From NCBI RefSeq assembly GCF_001514145.1, contig NZ_KQ948662.1, positions 306,124-370,123 of the forward strand: DNA of 64,000 nucleotides, written 5' to 3'. A program made the translations under genes and the position numbers. This document shows positions 1 through 8,800 of the stretch, in pieces. A model generated the notes under the pieces. It worked only from the letters and a program-made list of their open reading frames with translations. It had not been told where the DNA came from and ran no database searches. This stretch comes from Streptomyces canus. GTDB taxonomy: Bacteria > Actinomycetota > Actinomycetes > Streptomycetales > Streptomycetaceae. Each line of letters starts with the position of its first letter. Position 1 is the stretch's first letter.

Positions 1-1710
1 ACCGGGCAGGGGAACATACGCGAGATGTCCGAACCGGGTGAAGCGGTCGTAGTCCGCGAGCAGGAACTCCCCGCCCCACACGGCGCCGTCGTCGCCGTGG
101 CCGGTGCCGTCGAAGGCGACGCCGATCACCGGCCGGGTGCCGTCCAGTCCGTGCTCGGCCATGGCGGCGGCGATGTGCGCGTGATGGTGCTGGACGCGTA
201 CGACGGGCCGCTGCGCCACGTTCCGGTCGGCCCATCCGGCGGAGCGGTAGCCAGGATGCCGGTCGGAGACCAAGGTCTCGGGGCGCACCCCGGTAATGGA
301 CTCCAACTGCGCCACCGCGCGCTCGAAGATCCGCTGTGTGCCTACGTCGTCCATGTCGCCGATGTGCGCCGACAGCCAGGCCTGACGGCCCGCCCCGAGA
401 CAGAAGGCGTTCTTCAGGTCTCCGCCGACGGCGAGGGCCGGCCGCACGGGCAGCGGGAGGGAGAGGGGCAACGGGGCGTAGCCGCGCGAGCGGCGGATCA
501 CCAGCGGCTCCCCGTCGCAGACGCGGACCACGGAGTCGTCGCACGGGACGTGGATCGGCCGGTCGTGCGTGAGCCAGGCGTCGGCCAGGTGCGCGAGGCG
601 CTCCAGCGCCTCGTCGTCGTCGGTGACGATGGGCTCACCCGACAGGTTGCCGCTGGTCATGACGAGCAGCCTGGGGCCGTCCGGGTCGCCGGGCAGACCG
701 AGCAGCAGATGGTGCACGGGCGTGTAGGGCAGCATCAGGCCGAGGTCGGGACTGCCGGGTGCCACGGCCTCGGCGGGCCGGGGATCCCCGCCGGCGTGCG
801 GACGCCGCCTCAGCAGGACGACCGGCCTGGCCCGGCCTTCGAGGAGGTTCCGCTCCGCCGGGCTCAGCCGGACGAGGTGACGGACGTCGTCCGCGGTCCT
901 GGCCATGACGGCGAACGGCTTGTCCCCGCGCGCCTTTCGCCGGCGCAGGAGGGCGACCGCCTCCTGGTTCGTGGCATCGCAGGCCAGGTGGTAGCCGCCC
1001 AGGCCCTTCACGGCGAGGATCGCGCCCCGCTTCAGCAGCACGCGGGCGTCGGTGAGCGGGTCCGCCCCCTCGACATCGCTGAGCCGTGCCTCCTGGGCGA
1101 GGACCAGCCGCAGACGGGGCCCGCAGGCCGGGCAGGCGACCGGCTGCGCGTGGAAGCGGCGGTCGGCCGGATCCTCGTACTCCCGGGCGCAGTCGGCGCA
1201 CATCGCGAAGCCGGCCATGGTGGTGTTCGCCCGGTCGTACGGCACGCCGGTGACGATCGTGAAGCGCGGGCCGCAGTGAGTGCAGTTGACGAACGGGTGC
1301 CGGTAGCGCCGGTCCGCCGGAGCCGCCAGCTCGGCGAGGCAGTCGGCACACGTGGCGGAGTCGGGGGAGACCAGGGTGCGGGCCGGTCCGCCGGTGCGCG
1401 AGGTGAGGATGGTGAACGCGGTGCCGCCGAGGGGAGGCATCTCCCGGTGGTGGACGGACTCCACGCGGGCCAGCGGCGGTGCCTGGGCGGCGACGAGCTC
1501 GCAGAACCGGGCCACGGCCGAGGCGCTGCCCTCGACCTCCGCGACGACGCCCTCCGGGGTGTTGGTCACGTGTCCGGCCAGGGCGAGTTCGGTGGCGAGG
1601 CCGTAGAGGTAGGGCCTGAAGCCCACGCCCTGTACCACTCCCCGGACGATGACGCGGCGGCGTCGTGGGGCGTTCTCGGCGACGGCGGTGGGAGCCTGCG
1701 GACCGCTCAC
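1..1710 (-). CDS. hypF: Carbamoyltransferase HypF, [NiFe]-hydrogenase maturation (partial)
   Basis: HypF turns carbamoyl phosphate and ATP into a carbamoyl group carried on HypE, the source of the cyanide ligands of the NiFe site. About 570 residues are visible; the family is usually near 750, so the C-terminus lies beyond the left edge. The GTG start at 1710 overlaps the hypB stop (GTGA). In order one sees an acylphosphatase-like domain (about 20-100, motif [10 protein letters not shown]), two zinc fingers with paired CxxC motifs (about 120-200, e.g. CTHCGPRF), a YrdC-like domain (about 205-395), and the start of the Kae1-like domain with an HHHAH motif near residue 510. It is the last visible gene of the hydrogenase operon; hypC, hypD and hypE are expected further left but are not in the window. 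Confidence 0.95.
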   Translation of the reverse strand, partial: MSGPQAPTAVAENAPRRRRVIVRGVVQGVGFRPYLYGLATELALAGHVTNTPEGVVAEVEGSASAVARFCELVAAQAPPLARVESVHHREMPPLGGTAFTILTSRTGGPARTLVSPDSATCADCLAELAAPADRRYRHPFVNCTHCGPRFTIVTGVPYDRANTTMAGFAMCADCAREYEDPADRRFHAQPVACPACGPRLRLVLAQEARLSDVEGADPLTDARVLLKRGAILAVKGLGGYHLACDATNQEAVALLRRRKARGDKPFAVMARTADDVRHLVRLSPAERNLLEGRARPVVLLRRRPHAGGDPRPAEAVAPGSPDLGLMLPYTPVHHLLLGLPGDPDGPRLLVMTSGNLSGEPIVTDDDEALERLAHLADAWLTHDRPIHVPCDDSVVRVCDGEPLVIRRSRGYAPLPLSLPLPVRPALAVGGDLKNAFCLGAGRQAWLSAHIGDMDDVGTQRIFERAVAQLESITGVRPETLVSDRHPGYRSAGWADRNVAQRPVVRVQHHHAHIAAAMAEHGLDGTRPVIGVAFDGTGHGDDGAVWGGEFLLADYDRFTRFGHLAYVPLPG

Positions 1711-2462
1711 GAGTGGGTGTGGGCCATGGTGCCGGTGGCCTCCGGGTGCGTGTGCGGGTGACCGTGGTGATGAGGCTGCCGGGCCATGACCGGTGAGTGG
1801 ACGGGTGTGCCGTCCACGGCGGCCAGCGCCCGGTCGAGCAGCGCGCCGACTCCCTGCCCCCGGCGTGCCGACGTCAGGATCACCTCGACTCCGGGGTTGA
1901 CCTGCTCCACATTCGCGCGGAACGCCGCCTCGTCGAACTCGACGGCCTCCGCGATGTCGGTCTTGGTGACCACCACGAGGTGGGCGAGACCGAAGGCGGT
2001 GGGGTACTTGAGCGGCTTGTCCTCGCCCTCCGTCACAGAGGCGAGGGTGACCCTCAGCGTCTCCCCCAGGTCGTAGGAGGCCGGGCAGACCAGGTTGCCG
2101 ACGTTCTCCACGAACAGCAGCCGGGTGTCGTCGGGCAGCCACCCGTCCAGGTGCCCGGCGAGCATCCCCGCCTCCAGATGGCACAGTCCGTCGGTGAGGA
2201 CCTGCTTGACCGGGACCCCCGAACGCGCCAGCCGGGCCGCGTCGTTCTCGGTGGCCAGATCGGCGCTCAGCGCCGCGACGGGAACGGCCCGCTCCCGCGC
2301 CAGCAGCAGTTCGCGCTCCAGCAGCGCGGTCTTGCCGCTGCCCGGACTGGACAGCAGGTTGACGACCGCGATGCCCCGAGCCGCGAGGTGCGCGCGCAGT
2401 TCGTGGGCGCTCGCGTCGTTCTTCGCGAGTACGGCCTGCCGCAGGTCGACGACACGGCACAT
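1707..2462 (-). CDS. hypB: Hydrogenase nickel incorporation GTPase HypB
   Basis: HypB is the GTPase that works with HypA to load nickel into the hydrogenase large subunit. The 251-aa protein has a P-loop (SSPGSGKT, about 38-45), a Walker B/switch region ([12 protein letters not shown]) and a base-recognition motif (VTKTD). The N-terminal CxxCGC nickel site of E. coli HypB is absent. Instead a histidine-rich tail (HHHGHPHTH, then HTH) sits at the extreme C-terminus, where many HypB proteins carry it near the N-terminus. The ATG at 2462 lies 3 bp after the hypA stop, and the TGA overlaps the hypF start, so translation is probably coupled. Confidence 0.96.
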   Translation of the reverse strand: MCRVVDLRQAVLAKNDASAHELRAHLAARGIAVVNLLSSPGSGKTALLERELLLARERAVPVAALSADLATENDAARLARSGVPVKQVLTDGLCHLEAGMLAGHLDGWLPDDTRLLFVENVGNLVCPASYDLGETLRVTLASVTEGEDKPLKYPTAFGLAHLVVVTKTDIAEAVEFDEAAFRANVEQVNPGVEVILTSARRGQGVGALLDRALAAVDGTPVHSPVMARQPHHHGHPHTHPEATGTMAHTHS

Positions 2463-2465
2463 GGT

Positions 2466-2867
2466 TCAGCGCTCCTCGGGAATCGGTTCGCGGGTGGGCG
2501 TGTGCGCGGGGCCGAGGCCGTCCTCCCAGTGCACGTCGAGGATCTGCAGTTCCCGGCCCGCGAGCAGGTCGGTCCGCGTACCGCCGCACGCGGGGCAGGT
2601 CAGCCGGGGCGGCATGCCGACGGCCCATTCGTGTGCGCAGGGGGTGCAGCGGGCCCGCCCAGGCACCGCTTCGGTGATCAGTTCGGCGCCTTCCAGCAGG
2701 GTTCCGGCGCAGGCCAGTTCGAAGGAGAAGGCGAGCGCATCGGGTACGACTCCGGCCAGTTCGCCCACCTGGAGCCGTACCGATCGCACCGCCGTGACAT
2801 CACCTGCCCGTGTGGCGGCCTCCTCCACCTGGTCGACGACGGCCAGCGCGACGGACATCTCGTGCAT
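2466..2867 (-). CDS. hypA: Hydrogenase maturation nickel metallochaperone HypA
   Basis: HypA binds nickel and passes it with HypB to the large-subunit precursor. The ATG at 2867 was chosen because it gives the family's invariant N-terminus MHEMS, whose His2 binds nickel; an upstream in-frame ATG at 2936 would bury it. The 133-aa protein has the structural zinc site made of two CxxC pairs (CTPC, about 71-74, and CPAC, about 89-92). It sits between the 34-aa peptide gene and hypB, on the same strand. Confidence 0.95.
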   Translation of the reverse strand: MHEMSVALAVVDQVEEAATRAGDVTAVRSVRLQVGELAGVVPDALAFSFELACAGTLLEGAELITEAVPGRARCTPCAHEWAVGMPPRLTCPACGGTRTDLLAGRELQILDVHWEDGLGPAHTPTREPIPEER

Positions 2868-3011
2868 GGTTTCCGTCCCTCCGTCCGCGGCTGCCTCCGG
2901 TCGGCCTTCATTAGAGGCGCGCGCGGCCGGTCGCACGGCCCGGCACGCCGTTGCCGGCCGGCGGGTACGCCGTTCGACGCAACCGCGCGGCGCACCGGCG
3001 GCGGCTCCGAT

Positions 3012-3116
3012 TCACATCCGTCTGATGCGCAGGTAGCGCCTCAGGTCGGGAAGTACCTCGACGACGACAGCGACCATGGCGGCGACGGCCGCTCCGCCGA
3101 TGACGATCTTCTTCAT
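3012..3116 (-). CDS. 34-aa membrane-type small protein (DUF6893-like)
   Basis: This tiny gene sits 11 bp after the endopeptidase gene and is preceded by a good ribosome site (GGAGAG) 6-7 nt before its ATG. The peptide starts MKKIVIGGAAVAAM, continues with an Ala/Val-rich stretch long enough for a short membrane helix, and ends in a basic segment (LRRYLRIRRM). I recall similar short proteins (DUF6893) at actinobacterial hydrogenase loci, but from memory only. Its place inside the maturation operon suggests a small membrane-associated helper; the function is unknown. Confidence 0.7.
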   Translation of the reverse strand: MKKIVIGGAAVAAMVAVVVEVLPDLRRYLRIRRM

Positions 3117-3127
3117 CCCGTCTCTCC

Positions 3128-3673
3128 TCATGTCGGAGCCTCAGCGGTTGAGGCCTGCGCCACGGACGGCTCGCCGTCCCGCAGCAGCTTTTCGATCAGC
3201 CGGACGGCCTTCGGTACGGCGTCGGACACCGACGGGCTGAGACCGATGCCCTCCTCCACCGAGACCGGTTCGCATCCCACGACCAGGACGCGGCGTGGTG
3301 GCTCGCCGCCGGTCCCGGCGCACAGGGTGCCCAGCAGTGCCAGGACGGTGTCGGGGGTCATCCGGTGGCCGTCCAGCGCGGGGGCGGCGGGTGAAGGGCT
3401 CCCTCCGCCGACGTCGTGCTCGATCACGTACAGCGTGCCGGGGGCTTCGCCGCGTGCCGTGGCGTCCACGAGGACGAGGGTGTCGTAGCCGTCCAGCAGC
3501 TGATAGGCGAGGTGCACCCCGCGCACCCCGATGTCCACGACCTCGATGTGTCCGCGCAGGTCGCGCTCGGCGAGCCGGCGGACGGTCTCCACGCCGAAGC
3601 CGTCGTCCCCGAGGAACATGTTGCCGATGCCGGCGACGAGGGTCCTGGGGCCTGTCTGCGGTAAGGGGTTCAT
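3128..3673 (-). CDS. Hydrogenase maturation endopeptidase (HupD/HyaD/HybD family)
   Basis: This peptidase removes the C-terminal extension of the nickel-loaded large subunit, here expected to be the 23 residues after His571. The 181-aa protein has the family signature GIGNMFLGDDGFG near residue 15, a conserved Asp-rich strand (TLVLVDA) and a later LDGHRMTP segment that would supply a nickel-binding histidine. The ATG at 3673 overlaps the upstream stop (ATGA). The fourth codon (3662-3664) is TTA, rare in Streptomyces and read by the bldA tRNA, which could tie hydrogenase maturation to development. Confidence 0.92.
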   Translation of the reverse strand: MNPLPQTGPRTLVAGIGNMFLGDDGFGVETVRRLAERDLRGHIEVVDIGVRGVHLAYQLLDGYDTLVLVDATARGEAPGTLYVIEHDVGGGSPSPAAPALDGHRMTPDTVLALLGTLCAGTGGEPPRRVLVVGCEPVSVEEGIGLSPSVSDAVPKAVRLIEKLLRDGEPSVAQASTAEAPT

Positions 3674-5100
3674 ACGTCGTCCTCCAGCGGTGTGACCTCG
3701 TCGGGCTGGAAGTACAGGAACCGTCCCTGCTCGCGGCGGACGTCGGCGCCCGGGTCGCCCTCCACGGTGACCGCCAGGTGCACCCCGCCGTCCACGTCGT
3801 GCAGCACTGCCTCGACCTTCGCGGTGCGGCCCCGCAGGAAGATGTCCTGCGCGTCGGTGCGCCGCAGGCCGGGGTGCAGTTCGACGCGACTGCCCTGGCC
3901 CACCGACCGGCCGTCCACGACGACCCGGTCCCGCGCCGGGTCGAAGCCCTCCTCGCTCGCGGGGTCCCACCAGGGGGTGTCCGGCCGCATCACCCCGTAT
4001 TCGTCGGGGAAGCCGCCGTCCGGGGCGGCGGGGCCGGGACCGGTCACCTCGCGCAGGCCGCGCACCGCCCCGTGCAGACGCTCCAGAACCTCGGGGGGCA
4101 TCGAGTCCGCCAGTTCGATCACGGCGGCCGCCCGCTCGTCGGTGCCCCGGGCCTCGCGTTTCTCCTCGTCGGTGAGGGCCGCGGTGCGCAGCGCGAGGAT
4201 CTCGTCGATCTCGAGGGCGTCGTAGAGCGCGCCGGGGCTCTCCGGCGCGATGGCCGGATGGTCCTCCAGGATGATCGGCGAGGACAGCACGAGGTCGGCG
4301 CGGCCGGGTTCACCGGCGAGCACGGGCCACGTGTGCAGGTTGCGACAGGCGGCGACCGCGCCCTTCGCCCACTCGGGGGGATCGGTCATCGACAGGAATG
4401 ATCCGGCGCTGAGGGCCATGAGGAGGTGGGTGGCCACCAGGGAGCGCGGCAGCGCCGCCTCCCGGTCCGCGCCGCGGCCCTCGGGCGGTGTCCAGTCGCT
4501 GGTGTTCTCGACGACGGCGGTCAGCCGCAACACCCGGTAGGGGCCGTCGAGTTCGCGGGCGGACAGCCGTACCGTCCCGCTGATCTCCTCGCTGCGCCGG
4601 ACCAGTCGGCCGACGGTTCGGCCGGCCGCGTCCAGGACCGGTGCGGTGTCCTCGCGGGCAGGGAGCCGGAAGGGATGTGTGACGCCGTCACCGAGGAGCG
4701 CCTCAATCGGCGCGACCACCGCGACGCGCTCCTCGCTTCCCTCGTCCCAGGGCACCAGCACCCGGTCGTCGAGGTGGAGTTCGGGCACCGTGTCGAAGCC
4801 GCCGTCCGGACGGGCCCGCTGCACCGTGCGCCGTCGGGCGTGCAGGAAGCGCACCTCGACCGCGAGGGTCGCCCCCGCCTTCGGTTCCATCAGGCATTCG
4901 GTGTGCTGGAAGTCGTGCTCCTCGCACTCGGTGCCCCAGCCGGGTGGCACGAGCACCCCGAACTGCCAGCGCAGCCGGTTCTTGGCCGCCGAGGCGCGGT
5001 ACGGGTAGAGCACATAGCCCTCGAAGAGGACGGCGTCGGCCACCTGCCGGGCGAGGGCGAAGCGCTCCTCGGTCTCGGGGGCGAACGCGGTCACGGTCAC
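3670..5100 (-). CDS. Hydrogenase-operon accessory protein, function unknown (476 aa)
   Basis: I do not recognise a characterised family. The 476-aa soluble protein has no signal peptide or membrane segment. It contains a possible metal-binding pair (TECEEHDFQHTEC, about 57-69) and a C-terminal beta-rich part. The GTG start at 5100 overlaps the stop of the upstream gene, and its own stop overlaps the endopeptidase start, so it is translationally coupled on both sides. Such tight packing between structural and maturation genes points to a role in hydrogenase assembly or electron transfer, which is inference. Confidence 0.8.
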   Translation of the reverse strand: MTVTAFAPETEERFALARQVADAVLFEGYVLYPYRASAAKNRLRWQFGVLVPPGWGTECEEHDFQHTECLMEPKAGATLAVEVRFLHARRRTVQRARPDGGFDTVPELHLDDRVLVPWDEGSEERVAVVAPIEALLGDGVTHPFRLPAREDTAPVLDAAGRTVGRLVRRSEEISGTVRLSARELDGPYRVLRLTAVVENTSDWTPPEGRGADREAALPRSLVATHLLMALSAGSFLSMTDPPEWAKGAVAACRNLHTWPVLAGEPGRADLVLSSPIILEDHPAIAPESPGALYDALEIDEILALRTAALTDEEKREARGTDERAAAVIELADSMPPEVLERLHGAVRGLREVTGPGPAAPDGGFPDEYGVMRPDTPWWDPASEEGFDPARDRVVVDGRSVGQGSRVELHPGLRRTDAQDIFLRGRTAKVEAVLHDVDGGVHLAVTVEGDPGADVRREQGRFLYFQPDEVTPLEDDV

Positions 5101-5780
5101 GGATCGGTCCTTCCGGTGGTGGCGGTGAGGGCGCGCAGCGGGTCGTGCGCGGGCGGCTCGGCACCCTCCAGCAGCGCCTCGACGGTCGCCTCCCAGGAGG
5201 GCAGGGCGTGCCGGGATCGGTAGGCGAGGAGGGCGTCCATGGTGTCGCGGGGCAGCCGGATCCAGCCGCAGCCGGGGAAGTGCTGCTCGACCATCTCCCG
5301 CCAGGCGGTGACGGGCATCCGGAAGGCTGTCTCGCGGTCCCAGGGGACGGGCTCCACCTGGAAGCCGCCGTCTCCGGTGAACGCCGTACCGGAGAAGAGC
5401 ATCAGCAGGGGCACCTCGCCGTCGGTGAGGGCGGTGAGGTAGCGGGTGGCGGCGATCTCCATGTCGTAGGTGCAGGGCACGACGAGGTCGGTCTCGATCT
5501 CTCCGGTGAAGCTCGGGACCATGACCGAGACCTGGGCGAACTGCACCGGCTGGAGCGTGCTGCCCCAGCGTGAGCGTTCGCCGAAGAGGTCCGCGAGACC
5601 GTCGGCCTCGGCGGGCGCGTAGCCGCGGCGAGCGGGTTCGATGCGGATCTGGCAGCGTAACGCGAGGGCGTGCACATGCGCGTTGTCGGCGGCGGTGACG
5701 CGGAGCCGGAAGACGAGGGTGGGTCCGGCGGCGTACCGGTCGGCGCGGACGCCGGTGCAGGCGAAGGAGAACTCGGTCAT
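5097..5780 (-). CDS. DUF6084-like hydrogenase-operon accessory protein
   Basis: A 227-aa soluble protein of unknown function; the DUF6084 label is from memory of actinobacterial hydrogenase clusters. The N-terminal half looks beta-rich (FACTGVRADRYAAGPTLVF), and the middle holds YDMEIAATRYL. The ATG at 5780 overlaps the preceding stop (ATGA) and the TGA overlaps the next GTG. Leu41 is coded by TTA (5658-5660), one of only two TTA codons I found in genes of this window; the other is in the endopeptidase of the same operon. Confidence 0.82.
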   Translation of the reverse strand: MTEFSFACTGVRADRYAAGPTLVFRLRVTAADNAHVHALALRCQIRIEPARRGYAPAEADGLADLFGERSRWGSTLQPVQFAQVSVMVPSFTGEIETDLVVPCTYDMEIAATRYLTALTDGEVPLLMLFSGTAFTGDGGFQVEPVPWDRETAFRMPVTAWREMVEQHFPGCGWIRLPRDTMDALLAYRSRHALPSWEATVEALLEGAEPPAHDPLRALTATTGRTDP

Positions 5781-6418
5781 GGGTGACTCACCTCGTCCAG
5801 GGGCCGGACGCGTCGCGTGACGTCCGCGAAGAACGCGTCCAGCGCGGCGCGGGCCTCGGCTCCCCCGTCGAAGCCCTGCCACAACAGGCGCATACGGCCG
5901 ACGAGTTCGTAGCAGATGTCGATCGGTACGAGGTGGCACTCGAAGCGGCCGTCGGTGCGGCGCAGCAGCAGCGCCTCCACGTCGGGTTCGAGTAGTTCGG
6001 CGAGGCGGCTGCCACCGAGAACGTCGGTCCATGTGGCCGGTTCGAGTTCGCTCTCGGTGGCTCCGGCCGGGCTCGGGTAGAGGGCGACCAGCCGGTCGAG
6101 CGCCGCGTTGCGGAAGAGGAAGGCGACGCCGACCGGAATCTGCAGCGCCTCCCACGCGCTCTCGTCGAGGCGGTGTCCGGGGTCGGTGAGGTAGCGGGCC
6201 GGGACCGTGCGGAAGCGGCCCGCGGCGGCGCCCGGCTGCTCCATCAGCAGCGCGCACGGGGCGCAGGCGCAGACGAGGGCGCGTTTCTCGGTGTCGACGA
6301 GATGACGGTGGCCCGCCTCCACCGCCACGGCGCACAGTTCACACCGTTCGGGCTGCGGAGGCCTCTCGGTGAGGAACCTCCGCAGGCCGGGCGTGCGCGT
6401 CGCCGGGGACGCCGTCAT
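5777..6418 (-). CDS. DUF5947-like hydrogenase-operon accessory protein
   Basis: A 213-aa protein of unknown function; the DUF5947 label is from memory. Near the N-terminus it has two cysteine groups (CELC, about 27-30, and CACAPC, about 49-54) separated by a short strand. This layout resembles a zinc-ribbon or rubredoxin-like site, so metal binding is plausible. The rest is predicted helical, with no membrane segment. The ATG at 6418 overlaps the stop of the NifU-like gene and the stop overlaps the next ATG. Confidence 0.82.
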   Translation of the reverse strand: MTASPATRTPGLRRFLTERPPQPERCELCAVAVEAGHRHLVDTEKRALVCACAPCALLMEQPGAAAGRFRTVPARYLTDPGHRLDESAWEALQIPVGVAFLFRNAALDRLVALYPSPAGATESELEPATWTDVLGGSRLAELLEPDVEALLLRRTDGRFECHLVPIDICYELVGRMRLLWQGFDGGAEARAALDAFFADVTRRVRPLDEVSHP

Positions 6419-6933
6419 CGGGCCCCCGTCGGTGCCGCGCCGATCTGGAGGAGCGTCGGCCCCGCGGGGGCGGTCTGTACGTCGACCGCCCTGACCTCCG
6501 GTGCGAAGCAGGCGAGCGCCGCCTCCGCGGCCTCCCGGGCACCCGTGCCGGAGCCGCAACCGCAGCCGCCGGCCTCCCGGGCCCGCAGCGCAAGGGTGCC
6601 GCTCTCGTCGTCGAAGCCCACCACTTCCAGGGTGTGTTCCTGCACCCCGTCGAGGGCGCGGGCGATGCGGGTGTCGCGGTCCTCGGGGTGCAGGTCGTGC
6701 AGGACGAACAGGCTCGCGACCAGGTCGTCGCCCAGGAGGCGTGCCACTGCTTCGCCGGGGGCGCCGGACAGCAGGTGGAGGATGCGGGCGAGGCCGGCAC
6801 CGTAGAAGTCCATGAGGGAGCGGACGAGTTCCTCCGCGGCCGCGGCGGCGGCCGGGTCACCGCTCTCGGCCAGCCTGTCGAGGACTTCCTCGACGCGGCG
6901 CCCGGTCTGCTCCGCGGAGCTGACCGCGCTCAT
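6415..6933 (-). CDS. NifU-like C-terminal-domain protein of hydrogenase operon
   Basis: A 172-aa protein with a helical N-terminal half and a C-terminal half resembling the NifU/Nfu scaffold fold (EHTLEVVGFDD, then AREAAEAALACFAPEV). The classical Nfu CxxC is replaced by a glycine/cysteine run (GGCGCGSG, about 121-128). Known Nfu proteins carry Fe-S clusters to target proteins, so delivery of clusters to the small subunit is a reasonable guess. The ATG at 6933 overlaps the large-subunit stop. Confidence 0.82.
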   Translation of the reverse strand: MSAVSSAEQTGRRVEEVLDRLAESGDPAAAAAAEELVRSLMDFYGAGLARILHLLSGAPGEAVARLLGDDLVASLFVLHDLHPEDRDTRIARALDGVQEHTLEVVGFDDESGTLALRAREAGGCGCGSGTGAREAAEAALACFAPEVRAVDVQTAPAGPTLLQIGAAPTGAR

Positions 6934-8714
6934 CCGCCCAGTCCGCTCAGGCCAGTGGGCACGTGCATCGACTTCACCGTCTTGCCGCCCCCGACGTACA
7001 TGTGGACGCCACAGGGCAGACAGGGGTCGAAGCTGCGGACGGCGCGCATGATGTCGATGCCCTTGAAGTTCTCCGGGGTGTTCTCCTCGAAGATGGGCGT
7101 GTTCTGCACGGCGTCCTCGTACGGGCCGGGCGTGCCGTAGGTGTCCCGGACGCTGGCGTTCCAGGGGGTCGGCGGGTACGGGTGGTAGTTGGCGATCTTG
7201 CCGTCCCGGATCACCATGTGGTGGGAGAGGACACCGCGGACCGCCTCGGTGAAGCCGACGCCGATGCTCTCCTCCGGAACCTCGAACTTCTCCCAGGTCT
7301 GGGTGCGTCCGGCGCGGACCTCCGCCAGTCCCTTCTCCGCGAAGTGCAGGGCGACGGCGGCGGAGTACGCCTGGAAGTACGTCCGGGCGCGGTTGCGCTC
7401 CAGCGCGTTGGACCACTTCGGGATCTTCCACTCGAAGGTGGTCTCCGGCTTGGTCATGGTGCGGGGCAGGTTGATGACCACGCTCTGGCCGGTGGCCTTG
7501 ACGTACCCGATGTCGACGAGACCGGACAGGGCGGTCGACCACAGGCGGGCGATGGGGCCGCCACCGGTGTCCAGGGCGAGGTGGTCCTTGCCGTCGAACC
7601 AGCGCGGGGACATGACCCAGCTGTACTTGTCGTCGAAGTTCCGCTTCTGCGGGGTGGGGATGGTGTGCTGGTTCCACGGGTGGCGCGGGTCCACCGGGTT
7701 GCCGAGCGGGTCATGAGTGACGAACTGCTCCTGGCCCTGCCAGTCCTCGTAGTAGGAGCTGCCCAGCAGGATGCGGATGCCGAGGTTGATCTCGGTGAGG
7801 TCGTTGGTGACGAGCTTGCCGTCCACGATGATGCCGGGCGTGACGAACATGCGCCGGCCCCAGTCCGTCATGTTGGCGTAGGTGAAGTCGCAGTACTCGG
7901 GGTCGTTGAGCGCGCCCCAGCAGCCGAGCAGGACACGTCGGCGGCCCACTTCCTCGTACCCGGGCAGCGCCTCGTAGAAGAAGTCGAACAGGTCGTCGTG
8001 GAGGGGCACGACGCGCTTCATGAACTCCACGTAGCGCATCAGCCGGCTGAGGTAGTCCGTGAAGAGCTGCACGGAGGCGATGGTTCCGACGCCGCCCGGG
8101 TAGAGCGTGGAGGGGTGCACATGGCGGCCCTCCATCAGGCAGAACATCTCGCGCGTGTAGCGGCTGACCTGGAGGGCCTCGCGGTAGAACTCGCCCTCGA
8201 GGGGGTTGAGCGAACGCATGATGTCGGCGATCGTGCGGTAGCCGTGCTCCGCGGCGTGCGGGGCCTCGGTGCGCTCGGCGAGTTCGAGGACGCCGGGGTT
8301 GGTCTCCTTGACCATCTTCTCGCAGTAGTCGACCCCGACCAGGTTCTCCTGGAAGATGTTGTGGTCGAACATGTACTCCGCGGACTCGCCGAGGTTGATG
8401 ATCCACTCGCCGAGGTGCGGGGGCTTCACGCCGTACGCCATGTTCTGCGCGTACACCGAGCAGGTGGCGTGGTTGTCGCCGCAGATGCCGCAGATGCGGC
8501 TGGTGATGAAGTGGGCGTCGCGGGGGTCCTTGCCGCGCATGAAGACGCTGTAGCCACGGAAGACCGACGAGGTGCTGTAGCACTCCGCGACCCGCTTCTG
8601 CTTGAAGTCGATCTTCGTGTGGATGCCCAGGCTGCCCACGATCCGGGTGATCGGGTCCCAGGCCATCTCCACCAGGCCGCTGCCGTCGCCGGCCGCCTTC
8701 GTCGTCGGTGCCAT
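6930..8714 (-). CDS. hhyL: [NiFe]-hydrogenase large subunit, actinobacterial group 1h
   Basis: This is the catalytic subunit that holds the NiFe(CN)2CO centre and splits H2. The 594-aa protein shows the L1 motif RICGICGDNH (Cys75, Cys78) and the L2 motif DPCLPCGVH (Cys565, Cys568, His571). The 23 residues after His571 would be the peptide removed on maturation. Overall sequence and neighbours match the group 1h (older name group 5) enzymes of actinobacteria, which oxidise H2 at atmospheric levels. There is no membrane segment. The small-subunit gene lies 86 bp upstream and the NifU-like gene overlaps the stop. Confidence 0.97.
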   Translation of the reverse strand: MAPTTKAAGDGSGLVEMAWDPITRIVGSLGIHTKIDFKQKRVAECYSTSSVFRGYSVFMRGKDPRDAHFITSRICGICGDNHATCSVYAQNMAYGVKPPHLGEWIINLGESAEYMFDHNIFQENLVGVDYCEKMVKETNPGVLELAERTEAPHAAEHGYRTIADIMRSLNPLEGEFYREALQVSRYTREMFCLMEGRHVHPSTLYPGGVGTIASVQLFTDYLSRLMRYVEFMKRVVPLHDDLFDFFYEALPGYEEVGRRRVLLGCWGALNDPEYCDFTYANMTDWGRRMFVTPGIIVDGKLVTNDLTEINLGIRILLGSSYYEDWQGQEQFVTHDPLGNPVDPRHPWNQHTIPTPQKRNFDDKYSWVMSPRWFDGKDHLALDTGGGPIARLWSTALSGLVDIGYVKATGQSVVINLPRTMTKPETTFEWKIPKWSNALERNRARTYFQAYSAAVALHFAEKGLAEVRAGRTQTWEKFEVPEESIGVGFTEAVRGVLSHHMVIRDGKIANYHPYPPTPWNASVRDTYGTPGPYEDAVQNTPIFEENTPENFKGIDIMRAVRSFDPCLPCGVHMYVGGGKTVKSMHVPTGLSGLGG

Positions 8715-8800
8715 CTGTGTGCCGTGCCCTTCGTTGCGCGGGAGGTTCGTGTGGGGGGTGCATGCACGAGAACGGGGAGCGGATCAGCCGCGGCGATTGC

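Noticed and set aside
25-1761. Long plus-strand open frame of 578 codons
   Set aside because: It is antisense to hypF and hypB, which have clear protein motifs. Long mirror frames are common at this G+C content.
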